From assembly GCA_030627225.1 (NCBI GenBank), contig DAOUSM010000009.1, positions 1-12,121 of the forward strand: a DNA stretch of 12,121 bases, given 5' to 3'. This document shows, in pieces, positions 1-7,773 of this stretch. A model generated the notes under the pieces. It did not search any database. It was not told the origin of the DNA and worked only from the letters and a program-made list of their open reading frames with translations. The DNA is from Candidatus Bathyarchaeota archaeon. Lineage in GTDB: Archaea > Thermoproteota > Bathyarchaeia > Bathyarchaeales > Bathycorpusculaceae. The translations under genes and the position numbers were made by a program. The number at the start of each line of letters is the position of its first letter. Position 1 is the stretch's first letter.

Positions 1-326
1 CGATGCGAGCCTGCAACTAAAACATACACCAAGTCTTCACCAACGCTAAATTCCCCAAGTAAATGATGAATTTGAACATCCACTATGCCTTCTCTCTTCT
101 TTAAATCGCTACAAATGTTTGCTAACACTTCATTTGCTTTCTCTTCATAAGCTTCTATTTCTAATTTCTGAACTTCCTCACCTTTCAATGTCTCCCCGCG
201 GACCACACCAATAAATAATGCGATTGCTCCAGCTTTCTGAAAATCTTTTTTGTCTTTTACACTTTTCATTAAGTTTGAAAGGGAAAATGTTCCTTTTTCA
301 TGAACTCCTTCCCGAATTGCCAACAT
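1..326 (-). CDS. moaE: MoaE-type molybdopterin synthase catalytic subunit (3' end off window)
   Basis: Read on the minus strand from an ATG at 326, the frame stays open for 108 codons and leaves the window without a stop. In the family, MoaE joins MoaD to transfer sulfur to precursor Z, making the dithiolene of molybdenum/tungsten cofactor in the cytoplasm. Visible family features are GAIALFIGVVRGE (residues 33-45, including the conserved Arg43), a central acidic/helical stretch, IHHLLGEFSVGED (86-98) and the AGSHR segment at the cut end, matching the MoaE SAHR active-site motif. The lysines of the C-terminal part lie outside the window. An in-frame TGA two codons upstream fixes the start at this ATG or the following TTG. 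The GGTGAG ribosome binding site at 329-334 is only 2 bases from the ATG and would be better spaced for the TTG. The gene starts 33 bases past the hyuB stop, so it could be the last gene of that transcript. Confidence 0.88.
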   Translation of the reverse strand, partial: MLAIREGVHEKGTFSLSNLMKSVKDKKDFQKAGAIALFIGVVRGETLKGEEVQKLEIEAYEEKANEVLANICSDLKKREGIVDVQIHHLLGEFSVGEDLVYVLVAGSH

Positions 327-359
327 TTCTCACCTGAAGCAGCATTTCCAAGAGGTATC

Positions 360-2090
360 TTAAATTTTACTTTTTGTTAATCTAAGCTGTTTGGTGGATT
401 TCCAATTGATTTCCATCCTAGCAGAATTTATTACCAAGCCGTAATCTTTTTTGGCTGCCTCTAATGAAACCATCTCATCTAATACGTCGCGATGCACAAG
501 TTCAGGATATCGTTCTAACGGGTTTCCGTAGCCTCCGCCACCTGGGGTTCTTACAAGGAAAATATCGGCTTTCCCCATTCTGATTGTGCATTTGGACCTT
601 AGTTTTACTCGTTTTCCGTTTGGCTTTATGACATAGTATTCACCTTTAGCTCCAGGTTTTCCACCGTATAATCCCCATGGTGGTATTTTTGTTCTTTCAG
701 CAAGCACCGACAAGGTAGCCGAAGGAGCCAGCAGCATCCAACTTCTTTCCAAGCCTACTCCGCCCCTCCATTTTCCTGGGCCTCCACCGTCCTTTCGTAG
801 TTCATACTCTAGAAAGCGTATTGGATAAATGGCTTCTATGGCTTCGATGGGCGTGTTCATTGTGTTTGTCATGTGGGAATGCACTGCATCCACCCCGTCA
901 ATTCCTTTTCTGCCCCCAAATCCCCCAGCTATTGTTTCATAAAAAGTCCAAGGTTTACCGTTTTCTGGGTTTATTCCGCCCACTGCAATGTTGTTCATTG
1001 TTCCTTGGCATGCTGCGCAAACCTTTTCTGGGAGTATTTGAGCAAAAGCCTTTAACAATACGTCTACATTCCGTTGAGAAGTTTCAACGTTGCCTCCAGC
1101 CACTGGTGCTGGCGGAGTTGGGTTCATCAGTGTACTTTTGGGCACGTGCACTTTTACTGGTCTGTAGCATCCCTCATTCATCGGTATAGAGGGGTCTGTT
1201 AAACATCTTAAAACATAGTATACTCCAGATAGGGTTACGCCTAAAACAGCGTTGACTGGACCATTTACCTGTTCGTCTGTTCCCGTATAGTCAATGAGTA
1301 GCTGGTTTTTCTTAACGGTTATTGTGACTTTTATTTTGACTTTTTTGTTGCTCGTTCCTGTGTTTTCAAGGTAGTCCTCTGCTGAGTAGCTTCCCTTCGG
1401 CATTTTACCTATTTCGATTCGCATTCGCTTCTCAGAATAATCCATAATTTCTTCCGTGGCTTTATGTAAGGTTTCTATGCCATATCTATCTACGAGTTCT
1501 AGAATGCGCCGTTTGCCGAGGAGGTTCGCAGCCATTTGCGCCCTTAAATCACCCAGTCTAATTTCCGGTGTTCTAATATTGCTCAGCAGTATACTTGCGA
1601 TTTCCTTGTCGATAACATTCTTTTTAACGAACCTCACTGGCGGAACAATAATGCCCTCTTGGTAAATTTCAGTAGCGTCTCCAGCCATGCTTCCAGGAGC
1701 CTTTCCACCAACATCCGAATGATGGGCCTTGTTCGCTGAATATGCAATGATTTTTCCTTCATAGAAAATTGGACAGATGAGTGTTAAGTCTGGCAGATGG
1801 GTTCCACTGATGTATGGATCGTTGAATAGGATCATGTCACCGTCTTCAATTTTTCCCTTAAACTTTTCTAGACCTTTCTGAACTGCTAGTTGCATTGAAC
1901 CCAAATGAACTGGAATGTGTTCTGCCTGGGCTGCTAAACGTTTTTTGTGGTCGAAGATTGTGCATGAAAAATCCATTCTCTCCTTGATGTTGGGAGAGTA
2001 TGCCGAGTTTCGTAGGGCTATTCCCATTTCTTCCGTTGCGTAGGTCAAAGCTCCTTTTATGACTTCAACTGTTATTGGGTCTATTGGCAA
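360..2090 (-). CDS. hyuB: Hydantoinase B/oxoprolinase family protein (HyuB subunit)
   Basis: This 576-residue cytoplasmic protein is the B subunit of an ATP-dependent cyclic-amide hydrolase (N-methylhydantoinase, 5-oxoprolinase and caprolactamase belong to the family). HyuA is thought to phosphorylate the substrate and HyuB to complete hydrolysis. Family marks seen: FNDPYISGTHLPDL (89-102), KAHHSDVGG (121-129, likely metal-binding His/Asp), LRAQMAAN (182-189), GGNVETSQRNVD (332-343) and the C-terminal TPGGGGYGNPLER (515-527). The length is normal for the family. The start is TTG, supported by a GAGGG ribosome site 8 bases upstream, inside the end of hyuA; only 2 bases separate the hyuA stop from this start, so translation is probably coupled. 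Substrate cannot be told from sequence. Acetone carboxylase is less likely because no small gamma-subunit gene follows; moaE follows instead. Confidence 0.93.
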   Translation of the reverse strand: MPIDPITVEVIKGALTYATEEMGIALRNSAYSPNIKERMDFSCTIFDHKKRLAAQAEHIPVHLGSMQLAVQKGLEKFKGKIEDGDMILFNDPYISGTHLPDLTLICPIFYEGKIIAYSANKAHHSDVGGKAPGSMAGDATEIYQEGIIVPPVRFVKKNVIDKEIASILLSNIRTPEIRLGDLRAQMAANLLGKRRILELVDRYGIETLHKATEEIMDYSEKRMRIEIGKMPKGSYSAEDYLENTGTSNKKVKIKVTITVKKNQLLIDYTGTDEQVNGPVNAVLGVTLSGVYYVLRCLTDPSIPMNEGCYRPVKVHVPKSTLMNPTPPAPVAGGNVETSQRNVDVLLKAFAQILPEKVCAACQGTMNNIAVGGINPENGKPWTFYETIAGGFGGRKGIDGVDAVHSHMTNTMNTPIEAIEAIYPIRFLEYELRKDGGGPGKWRGGVGLERSWMLLAPSATLSVLAERTKIPPWGLYGGKPGAKGEYYVIKPNGKRVKLRSKCTIRMGKADIFLVRTPGGGGYGNPLERYPELVHRDVLDEMVSLEAAKKDYGLVINSARMEINWKSTKQLRLTKSKI

Positions 2091-2092
2091 TT

Positions 2093-4201
2093 TTAATTCC
2101 CTCTATTTCTCAATGAGAGAATAATGTTTCCATATCTATCCACCGAAGCCATCCAATCTGGATAAACAACAGTTGTGGCGTCATATTGCTCAATTACTGC
2201 GGGACCGTTAATCACGTTTCCAATCTTCAATTTTTCCCTTCTATAAATGGGAGTTTCGTTGTAATCGTTATTCTGTTCGAAAAAGACTTTTCGTTTTGCA
2301 GTTATCGCTTCTTTTGGTGGTTTTTCCCGATGTAAAGGTTGTTCTTTAAGCTTGGGTTTTTCAATAAGGCCGACTGCGACGAGCTTGACATTTACTAATT
2401 CTACCAGTTCATCTTTCACTGCATAACCATAAATCGCCATATGCTTTTTGTGAAAGCTTTCCACTGCCTGTTTAAGAACTTCTTTGGTTAATGGCTTAGA
2501 TGTTGGAATTGTCAATTCATAGCTTTGGCCAAAATATCTCAAATCCATCTGACGGATAAAACGCATATTCACTTTTGGGACATGCTGCTTTTCTAGCAAT
2601 TTAGCTCCCTTAAGCTCCAGCCTTTGAAAAACGGCTTCAATCTTCTTTACGTTAACTTCATCCATTAACTTCATAACTGCCTTTATCAGGTTATTCCTAA
2701 AATCAGCAGCCAATAACCCATAAGCAGAAAACAAACCAGGATTATTGGGAACAATTATTTCTGTAATTTTTAGCTCTTCGGCCAATGCACAACCATGCAT
2801 TGGTCCCGCCCCGCCAAAGCACATTAAAACGAAATCTCTCGGGTCGTGGCCGCGCTCCACGGATACAATTCTCAAGATTTTCGCCATGGCTGAATTCGCA
2901 ATTTTGATAATTCCAGCCGCCGCTTCAGTCAATTCTAGCCGTATTTTTTCGCAAATCTCTTTTGAAATAGCTTTTTCCGAAAGTTCTGGATAAATTTTCA
3001 TTTCGCCTCCAAGCACATATCTAGGATTAAGTCTTCCGAGCACCACGTTGGCGTCTGTTACAGTTGGTTGTTTTCCACCTTTACCATAACATGCTGGACC
3101 TGGTTCTGCTCCTGCACTGATGGGGCCCACTTGCAGCGCCTTACCTTCGTCCACCCAAGCGATTGTTCCTCCGCCGGCGCTGCATTCAGCCAAATCGATG
3201 AAGGGATGTCTTACTGGGTAGCCGCTTCCCTTCACTATTCTTCCGCTGTGGACTTTTCCAGCTACTTCATATTCGCTTACAACTTCTGGTGTTGCCTCTT
3301 TTATGGCTCCAGCTTTGGCTGTTGTTCCGCCCATGTCGAAGCTTAAGATGTTCCCGATCCCGAGAAGTTTTCCGTAAAAGGCTGAGGCTATGACCCCTGC
3401 TGCTGGACCAGACTCAACCATGCTTACGGGCTTTTTTGAAACAATACTTTTGGTGGCTATTCCCCCATCTGATTGCATTACGCAGAGCGGAGCCTTTACC
3501 CCTAACCTTCTGATTTTTCTTTGCAGATCATTGAGGTAGCTGGATACTATCGGCGTCAAAACCGCGTTAACGACTGCTGTGCTTGTCCGCTCATATTCCC
3601 TATATTCTGGTGCGATTTCCGAGGAAAGGGAAACATAAATCTTCGGCAGCGATTTCTTCAGCATTTCCCCGATTTCACGTTCGTGCTTTGGGTTTATATA
3701 TGAGAAAAGTAGAGCAACCGCAACAGTTTTGATGTTTTCTCTTCCCAGTTGCTGCACCAAACTTTTAACTTGGGTCTTGTTGAGGGGTGTGAGGATTTCG
3801 CCTTTCGGTCCTATGCGTTCCTCAACTCCAAAGCGAAGTCTTCGCGGGATAAGTGTGCGCGGCTCTTGTATGAAAAGGTTGTAGAGTTCATGGCGGCGCT
3901 GCCTCCCAATTTCGATTATGTCACGAAAACCCTTTGTTGTTATAAGTGCTGTTTTGGGTAATTCCAAGTTTAGTTGGCCAAGCAAAGCGTTTGTAGCTAT
4001 GGTTGTGGCATGAATGATAACTGATACTTCAGCGTCGCTGGTTTTTCTAAGAAATTCCCGAAATGTTCTGATGACGGCTTTTGCAGGCTCCCTTGGAGTT
4101 GAGGGCACCTTTATGTTTAAAATTTCTCCGCTTTCCTCATTTAGTGCAACTAAATCCGTGAATGTTCCACCAATGTCTATGCTTACTCGGTATTTTACCA
4201 A
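2093..4201 (-). CDS. hyuA: Hydantoinase A/5-oxoprolinase family protein (HyuA subunit)
   Basis: This 702-residue protein is the ATPase subunit partnering HyuB, with the ASKHA (actin-like) nucleotide-binding fold. Visible motifs are the phosphate-1 loop DIGGTFTD (9-16), HATTIATNALLG (64-75), a linker around EIAPEYREYERTS (195-207), MQSDGGI (242-248), VESGPAAGV (262-270), the second phosphate loop FDMGGTTAK (288-296), SAGGGTIAWVD (341-351), and AGAEPGPACYGKGG (363-376). An N-terminal Hydant_A_N-like domain is followed by the core hydantoinase A domain and a beta-rich C-terminal domain from about residue 500. The start is TTG: an in-frame TGA lies two codons upstream, and the first phosphate loop begins at residue 9, so neither a longer nor a much shorter protein is possible. 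The ribosome site upstream is weak. The gene begins 23 bases after the dehydrogenase stop and is probably cotranscribed with it. The exact substrate (hydantoin, oxoproline, lactam) is not determinable here. Confidence 0.94.
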   Translation of the reverse strand: MVKYRVSIDIGGTFTDLVALNEESGEILNIKVPSTPREPAKAVIRTFREFLRKTSDAEVSVIIHATTIATNALLGQLNLELPKTALITTKGFRDIIEIGRQRRHELYNLFIQEPRTLIPRRLRFGVEERIGPKGEILTPLNKTQVKSLVQQLGRENIKTVAVALLFSYINPKHEREIGEMLKKSLPKIYVSLSSEIAPEYREYERTSTAVVNAVLTPIVSSYLNDLQRKIRRLGVKAPLCVMQSDGGIATKSIVSKKPVSMVESGPAAGVIASAFYGKLLGIGNILSFDMGGTTAKAGAIKEATPEVVSEYEVAGKVHSGRIVKGSGYPVRHPFIDLAECSAGGGTIAWVDEGKALQVGPISAGAEPGPACYGKGGKQPTVTDANVVLGRLNPRYVLGGEMKIYPELSEKAISKEICEKIRLELTEAAAGIIKIANSAMAKILRIVSVERGHDPRDFVLMCFGGAGPMHGCALAEELKITEIIVPNNPGLFSAYGLLAADFRNNLIKAVMKLMDEVNVKKIEAVFQRLELKGAKLLEKQHVPKVNMRFIRQMDLRYFGQSYELTIPTSKPLTKEVLKQAVESFHKKHMAIYGYAVKDELVELVNVKLVAVGLIEKPKLKEQPLHREKPPKEAITAKRKVFFEQNNDYNETPIYRREKLKIGNVINGPAVIEQYDATTVVYPDWMASVDRYGNIILSLRNRGN
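2099..2103 (-). promoter_or_regulatory. Ribosome binding site deciding the TTG start of hyuB
   Basis: GAGGG on the minus strand lies 8 bases before TTG at 2090 and overlaps the last codons of hyuA. It supports the unusual TTG initiation codon and suggests translational coupling of the two subunits. Confidence 0.65.
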
Positions 4202-4224
4202 CTGTCAACAAACCACGCAGAATC

Positions 4225-5265
4225 TTACGTTTTTAAGTATTTACACATATCTTCTAAGGCAGCGGATGGAACTGGCAAATCCTTCATTGTAAGCAAGCCC
4301 GCTGGCGCATTAATCACTTTTGGAATTAAGTTGACAACCATTGCAACGGTGCCTAGGTCACCATGCACGCAAGGTTGAATTTTCTGCTTAATGTTTGGAA
4401 CACCTTGAATTGTTATAGAGTCGTATTCTTCTTCAGCGCCAATATATGCTTGAAAATCTAGAACTATGACTTCTGTATTTTTCATTACGCCTTTTGCCCT
4501 CTGTCTCAAACCTGATACTTCCCCAGCCATAACTTTTACGTCTTTACTTTTAACTGATTTTTTGGCGACTACTGGCTCAATGGGTTCAGCCACTATTTTG
4601 TCAAGTTTCCACGCTAGGGCATCGGCAATCATAGCGATAGACTGTTCAAGTCCCACATGCCCAGTAATCTGCTTATTTTCAATTTTTCGTTGGAATTCTC
4701 TAACCGTTAAGCCTGCACCTATCTTTTTTTGGAAGGGTAACCGCCTTGTGGCAGCATCCATAACTCTAATAACCTCAATTTTCTCTATTTTTTGGCAAAC
4801 AGCAGTAAGCGTTATCACAAGCGTGTCCATCAGAAAACCCGGGTTTATGCCCGTGCCTAAAACCGTTACGCTGTGTTGTTTGGCGAGTGCATCAAGTTCC
4901 CCTGCGAGTTTAGGTTCAACGGAATATGGGTATGAGAGTTCTTCACATGTGGATACAACATTTACGCCGTGTTTAACGATTGATGCTATCTGTGGATATG
5001 TGTCTTTAAGAAAGGATGAAGTTGCATGGACAGCAATGTCCGCCTTCACTTTTGGGAGCACAAGGTTAACATCATCTGAAACTTTTACTCCTAGCTTTCT
5101 GTTCAAGCCTAAAATTTCGCCTAAGTCTTTGCCAACTTTATCTTCAGCTATATCAATTGCGCCAACGATTTTGACGCCTTCCTTTTGTAACAAATACTTT
5201 GCAATTAAATTGCCAACAGCGCCAACACCATACAAAAGAACTTTTATCTCTTCTATTTTCACCAC
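4225..5265 (-). CDS. DapB-fold NAD(P)-dependent dehydrogenase, 2,4-diaminopentanoate dehydrogenase-like
   Basis: This 346-residue soluble protein has an N-terminal Rossmann domain with GVGAVG at 13-18, an acidic end of the second strand (AID at 36-38), and a dihydrodipicolinate-reductase-like C-terminal part. The segment GTGINPGFLMDT (137-148) and the following helix are characteristic of 2,4-diaminopentanoate dehydrogenase and its uncharacterised relatives, which oxidatively deaminate an amino group using NAD(P). It is not lysine-pathway DapB itself: it is longer, and no DapA gene adjoins. The ornithine-fermentation partners of true diaminopentanoate dehydrogenase (OrtAB, OraSE) are also absent from the window. 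The start is GTG at 5265 or the adjacent GTG at 5262; AAGGA upstream spaces slightly better to the second. It lies directly ahead of hyuAB, so it probably acts on the same nitrogen compound, perhaps processing an amino acid or imine formed on ring opening. That link is inference. Confidence 0.75.
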   Translation of the reverse strand: MVKIEEIKVLLYGVGAVGNLIAKYLLQKEGVKIVGAIDIAEDKVGKDLGEILGLNRKLGVKVSDDVNLVLPKVKADIAVHATSSFLKDTYPQIASIVKHGVNVVSTCEELSYPYSVEPKLAGELDALAKQHSVTVLGTGINPGFLMDTLVITLTAVCQKIEKIEVIRVMDAATRRLPFQKKIGAGLTVREFQRKIENKQITGHVGLEQSIAMIADALAWKLDKIVAEPIEPVVAKKSVKSKDVKVMAGEVSGLRQRAKGVMKNTEVIVLDFQAYIGAEEEYDSITIQGVPNIKQKIQPCVHGDLGTVAMVVNLIPKVINAPAGLLTMKDLPVPSAALEDMCKYLKT

Positions 5266-5345
5266 TATCCTTTTCCTTTAATGTTGAATGTAGATTCACA
5301 TGCAATTTGCTCTTTACTTTTTCTGGTTTCTAAAACAATTTCTGG

Positions 5346-5356
5346 TATAAAGGAAC
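5346..5356 (-). promoter_or_regulatory. Candidate TATA box for the dehydrogenase-hyuAB transcript
   Basis: On the minus strand, immediately after the frdA stop, the bases read TTCCTTTATA. The CCTTTATA core matches the candidate korD promoter at 11632-11639. A start about 25 bases downstream would leave a leader of roughly 55-60 bases before the GTG at 5265. The 90-base gap to the next gene also makes a separate promoter reasonable. Run-on transcription from frdA cannot be excluded. Confidence 0.4.
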
Positions 5357-7014
5357 TAAAAAATGTCCAATGCTCTTGAGAGCACTTTTTCTCCTCTGTA
5401 CTCTGGTAACAGAATTGGTGCTTTTCTATCAGTTGTTACGTCCGCTTCCTTAAGCATTTTTTCATACTTTGTTACGTGATTTAACGTTAGTTTACCGATT
5501 TTAGCGTTTTTAGCACGTTTTGCCGCGGTTACTCCTGCTATTCTTCCGAACACGCTGTAGTCAAGTATTGAATTTCCCATCAGTCTGTTCTTTCCATGTG
5601 TCCCGCCTGTTACTTCTCCTGCTGCGAGTAATCCTTGAACTGTTGTTTCCGCGTTTTCGTTTATTATTACACCGCCGTTTTGGAAGTGTAGGGTTGGAAA
5701 TACCAGAATAGGGTCTTGGGTCATGTCAATGTCGAATCGTTTGTATTGCCTAAGCATGGCAGGGAGTTTCTTTACTATAGTTCCTTCACCGTGAAGTATG
5801 TCTATCATTGGCGAATCCAACCAAACACCTTTCATTCCGGTAGGCGTTTCTACCCCGTTGTTTCTTTCGTAGCACTCCCTGATTATTGCTGAGGCTTCTA
5901 CATCTCTTGGTTCGCGTGGATAAACGAATTGTTCGCCGTTTTTGTTTACTGGTTGTGCTCCTAATCCTCGAACTTTTTCTGTAACAAGCAATCCTACTAT
6001 TTGTTCCGGATATGCTGCACCTGTGGGGTGATATTGCACAGCGTCTAGATCTCTTAATTTTGCGCCTACGCGGTAAGCTAGAACGATTCCGTCGGCTGTT
6101 GCTCCATAATGGTTTGTGGTTGGAAATTCTTGTATGTGAAGCCTGCCGAATCCACCTGTAGTCAGTATTGTTGATTTCGCTTTTACAACGTAGTATTCTT
6201 GTGTTTCCATATTGTATAAGACGGCTCCAGCAACTTGTTTATGTTCGTCTGTAAGAAGTTCCACGGCGGAGGTGAACTCTAAAATCGGGATATTTTTGTT
6301 TAAAACTTCGTCTTTAAGATTCCTCACTATTTCTAAACCAGTATAGTCCCTTGCGGAATGCATTCTTTTTCTGCATGTTCCGCCTCCATGTATCGTAATC
6401 ATTGTACCATCTGTTTCTCTATCATACATCACTCCAAGTTCTTCATGCCATTTTATTATTAGCGGAGCGTCTAACACTAGTCTTCTAGCAAGTTTCGGAT
6501 CATTAGTGAAGTGTCCACCACCAATAACGTCAAGATAATGAAGCACCGGGCTGTCATTCGATTTGTCTGCGGCTTGTATGCCCCCTTGAGACATTATAGA
6601 ATTGGAGTCTCCAAGCCTTAGTTTCTGTACAACAAGTATGTTTTCTGCATCTACCCCACTGTAATTCGCCCACAAAGCTGCAGTCATTCCCGCTCCGCCG
6701 CCACCGATGATGAGAACGTCAACGTCAAAATCTGCTTTTGATAGGTCTACATCTTCTGGTTTTATTAGCGGATGAGCTTCAAGTAAGTCCGCAACTTCAT
6801 GAGGCATCAGATCTCCTTTATTAGGTCCAACTTTTACGGGTCTTTTTGCTTCTTTTTTGTAGTCTGGATGAAACTTGTGTAGTATTTCATCTCTTTCTTC
6901 AAGGCTCATATGTGGGAAAGTCTCTTTCAATCTTCCATCCCTAGTCTTCTCAACGGCTTCTATGGATTCACGCATATATTCGGGATATCCCCTTACAATT
7001 TTTATTTTACTCAT
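5356..7014 (-). CDS. Fumarate reductase/succinate dehydrogenase flavoprotein, TfrA-like
   Basis: This 552-residue FAD protein would interconvert fumarate and succinate in the cytoplasm. FAD motif: VLIIGGGGAGMTAAL (100-114). The four dicarboxylate residues of E. coli FrdA (His232, Arg287, His355, Arg390) have clear counterparts: His329 in VQYHPTG, Arg370 in EPRDVEAS, His443 in PTLHFQNGG and Arg477 in HGKNRLMGNS. The Glu/Arg of the proton-relay TExxR motif are Glu346 and Arg349, but the usual RGEG reads RGLG, with Leu351. At the covalent-flavin histidine position (SHT in FrdA) it has SNS, with Asn138, so FAD is probably bound noncovalently, as reported for methanogen thiol:fumarate reductase. 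Residues 1-95 form a charged extension ahead of the flavin domain that classical FrdA lacks. The ATG overlaps the frdB stop by 4 bases (ATGA), implying coupling. No twin-arginine signal or membrane segment is seen. L-aspartate oxidase is a related alternative made unlikely by the adjacent iron-sulfur gene. Confidence 0.88.
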   Translation of the reverse strand: MSKIKIVRGYPEYMRESIEAVEKTRDGRLKETFPHMSLEERDEILHKFHPDYKKEAKRPVKVGPNKGDLMPHEVADLLEAHPLIKPEDVDLSKADFDVDVLIIGGGGAGMTAALWANYSGVDAENILVVQKLRLGDSNSIMSQGGIQAADKSNDSPVLHYLDVIGGGHFTNDPKLARRLVLDAPLIIKWHEELGVMYDRETDGTMITIHGGGTCRKRMHSARDYTGLEIVRNLKDEVLNKNIPILEFTSAVELLTDEHKQVAGAVLYNMETQEYYVVKAKSTILTTGGFGRLHIQEFPTTNHYGATADGIVLAYRVGAKLRDLDAVQYHPTGAAYPEQIVGLLVTEKVRGLGAQPVNKNGEQFVYPREPRDVEASAIIRECYERNNGVETPTGMKGVWLDSPMIDILHGEGTIVKKLPAMLRQYKRFDIDMTQDPILVFPTLHFQNGGVIINENAETTVQGLLAAGEVTGGTHGKNRLMGNSILDYSVFGRIAGVTAAKRAKNAKIGKLTLNHVTKYEKMLKEADVTTDRKAPILLPEYRGEKVLSRALDIF

Positions 7015-7715
7015 TCTGGCTCAATCTCCCTTTTTTCGTACATTTCCTTGAGGTTATTCATACTTGTCTCCTTGAGTCTACGGATTTCCTCGTCAAACTT
7101 ACCTGATTCTATTTCTTTTATTCTTTCTTCGACGTGTTTTGCTTTAGGCATAACATATTTGCCGTAAAGTCTTCTTGCAAGTAAAGCTACGTTGTAGGGT
7201 ACGATTTCTGTGGGGCATCTCATTGCGCATAAGCCGCACATAATGCAGTCGAAGGAAAGTTCGGCAACTTCTTGGATGTCTCCTCGAATGGCTGCTTGAA
7301 CATAATCCATAACTTCTAGGTCTTGTGGGCATGCCTTTGTGCAAGTGTTACAGCTAACACATTTTGCGATTTCTGGATAATACTCTAAAAACACGTTTAC
7401 CGAAGGGCTTAACTCTTCTAGGTTGTAAATGGGTTTTTCTGCCGGTGTGAAAGGAATTTGGCTTGTATACATTCCGTCTTCAACGGTTTTTTGGCAAGCT
7501 AAAGCCATTCTTAACTTGTAGTCTCCCTTCACTCTGTAAACTGTGGCGCATCCTCCGCAGAAGCCTCCTCGACATCCGCAACCTCTTATAAACCTGTAAC
7601 CTGCATATTCCATGGCTTTCATGATTGTTAGGCCTGCTGGAACCTTATACTCCCGCCCCATGATGTAAATTCGAACAATCTCTTCTTTTTTTTCTTTTTT
7701 CTGTTTGATTTCCAT
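7011..7715 (-). CDS. Fumarate reductase/succinate dehydrogenase iron-sulfur subunit (TfrB N-terminal-like)
   Basis: This 234-residue electron-transfer subunit carries electrons between the FrdA flavin and the Hdr-type proteins encoded just upstream. An N-terminal plant-ferredoxin-like domain holds a 2Fe-2S cysteine set, C46, C48, C53, C56 and C74. A helical ferredoxin domain has two complete CxxCxxCxxxCP motifs, C119/122/125/129 and C157/160/163/167. Two full 4Fe-4S motifs rather than a 3Fe-4S site differ from classical quinone-linked FrdB, and no quinone-anchor gene is nearby. The C-terminal 50 residues are strongly charged and helical, with no CCG domain. In methanogen TfrB a HdrB-like CCG part is fused here; in this window it is the separate gene hdrB 58 bases upstream. 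The start ATG at 7715 has GGTGTGA about 7 bases ahead. Its stop overlaps the frdA start. The assignment to the family is firm; the partner is inferred from the operon. Confidence 0.88.
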   Translation of the reverse strand: MEIKQKKEKKEEIVRIYIMGREYKVPAGLTIMKAMEYAGYRFIRGCGCRGGFCGGCATVYRVKGDYKLRMALACQKTVEDGMYTSQIPFTPAEKPIYNLEELSPSVNVFLEYYPEIAKCVSCNTCTKACPQDLEVMDYVQAAIRGDIQEVAELSFDCIMCGLCAMRCPTEIVPYNVALLARRLYGKYVMPKAKHVEERIKEIESGKFDEEIRRLKETSMNNLKEMYEKREIEPE

Positions 7716-7773
7716 AGTCGTTCACACCAGACTTAAATAATCATGAAAGGGAAATAGCACTTATCTCAGCCTT

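Noticed and set aside
360..4201. Acetone carboxylase (its alpha/beta subunits are HyuB/HyuA homologs)
   Set aside because: Acetone carboxylase needs a small gamma subunit beside these genes. The downstream neighbour is moaE and the upstream one a dehydrogenase, so a general hydantoinase/oxoprolinase name is safer.
4466..5281. Long open frame of 271 codons on the plus strand opposite the dehydrogenase gene
   Set aside because: It lies almost wholly antisense to a gene with clear Rossmann and GTGINPGF motifs, has a Ser/Thr/Phe/Pro-rich composition typical of an antisense shadow, and no recognisable domain.
5356..7014. L-aspartate oxidase (NadB) or APS reductase AprA
   Set aside because: The adjacent FrdB-type iron-sulfur gene with 4-base overlap and the HdrBC genes fit fumarate reductase; no nadA/nadC or aprB neighbour exists.
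7716..7773. Possible promoter or terminator in the 58-base gap between hdrB and frdB
   Set aside because: An AT-rich TTATTTAAG stretch is present on the minus strand, but it has no convincing BRE and no hairpin or long T-run; I treat hdrCB-frdBA as one operon.
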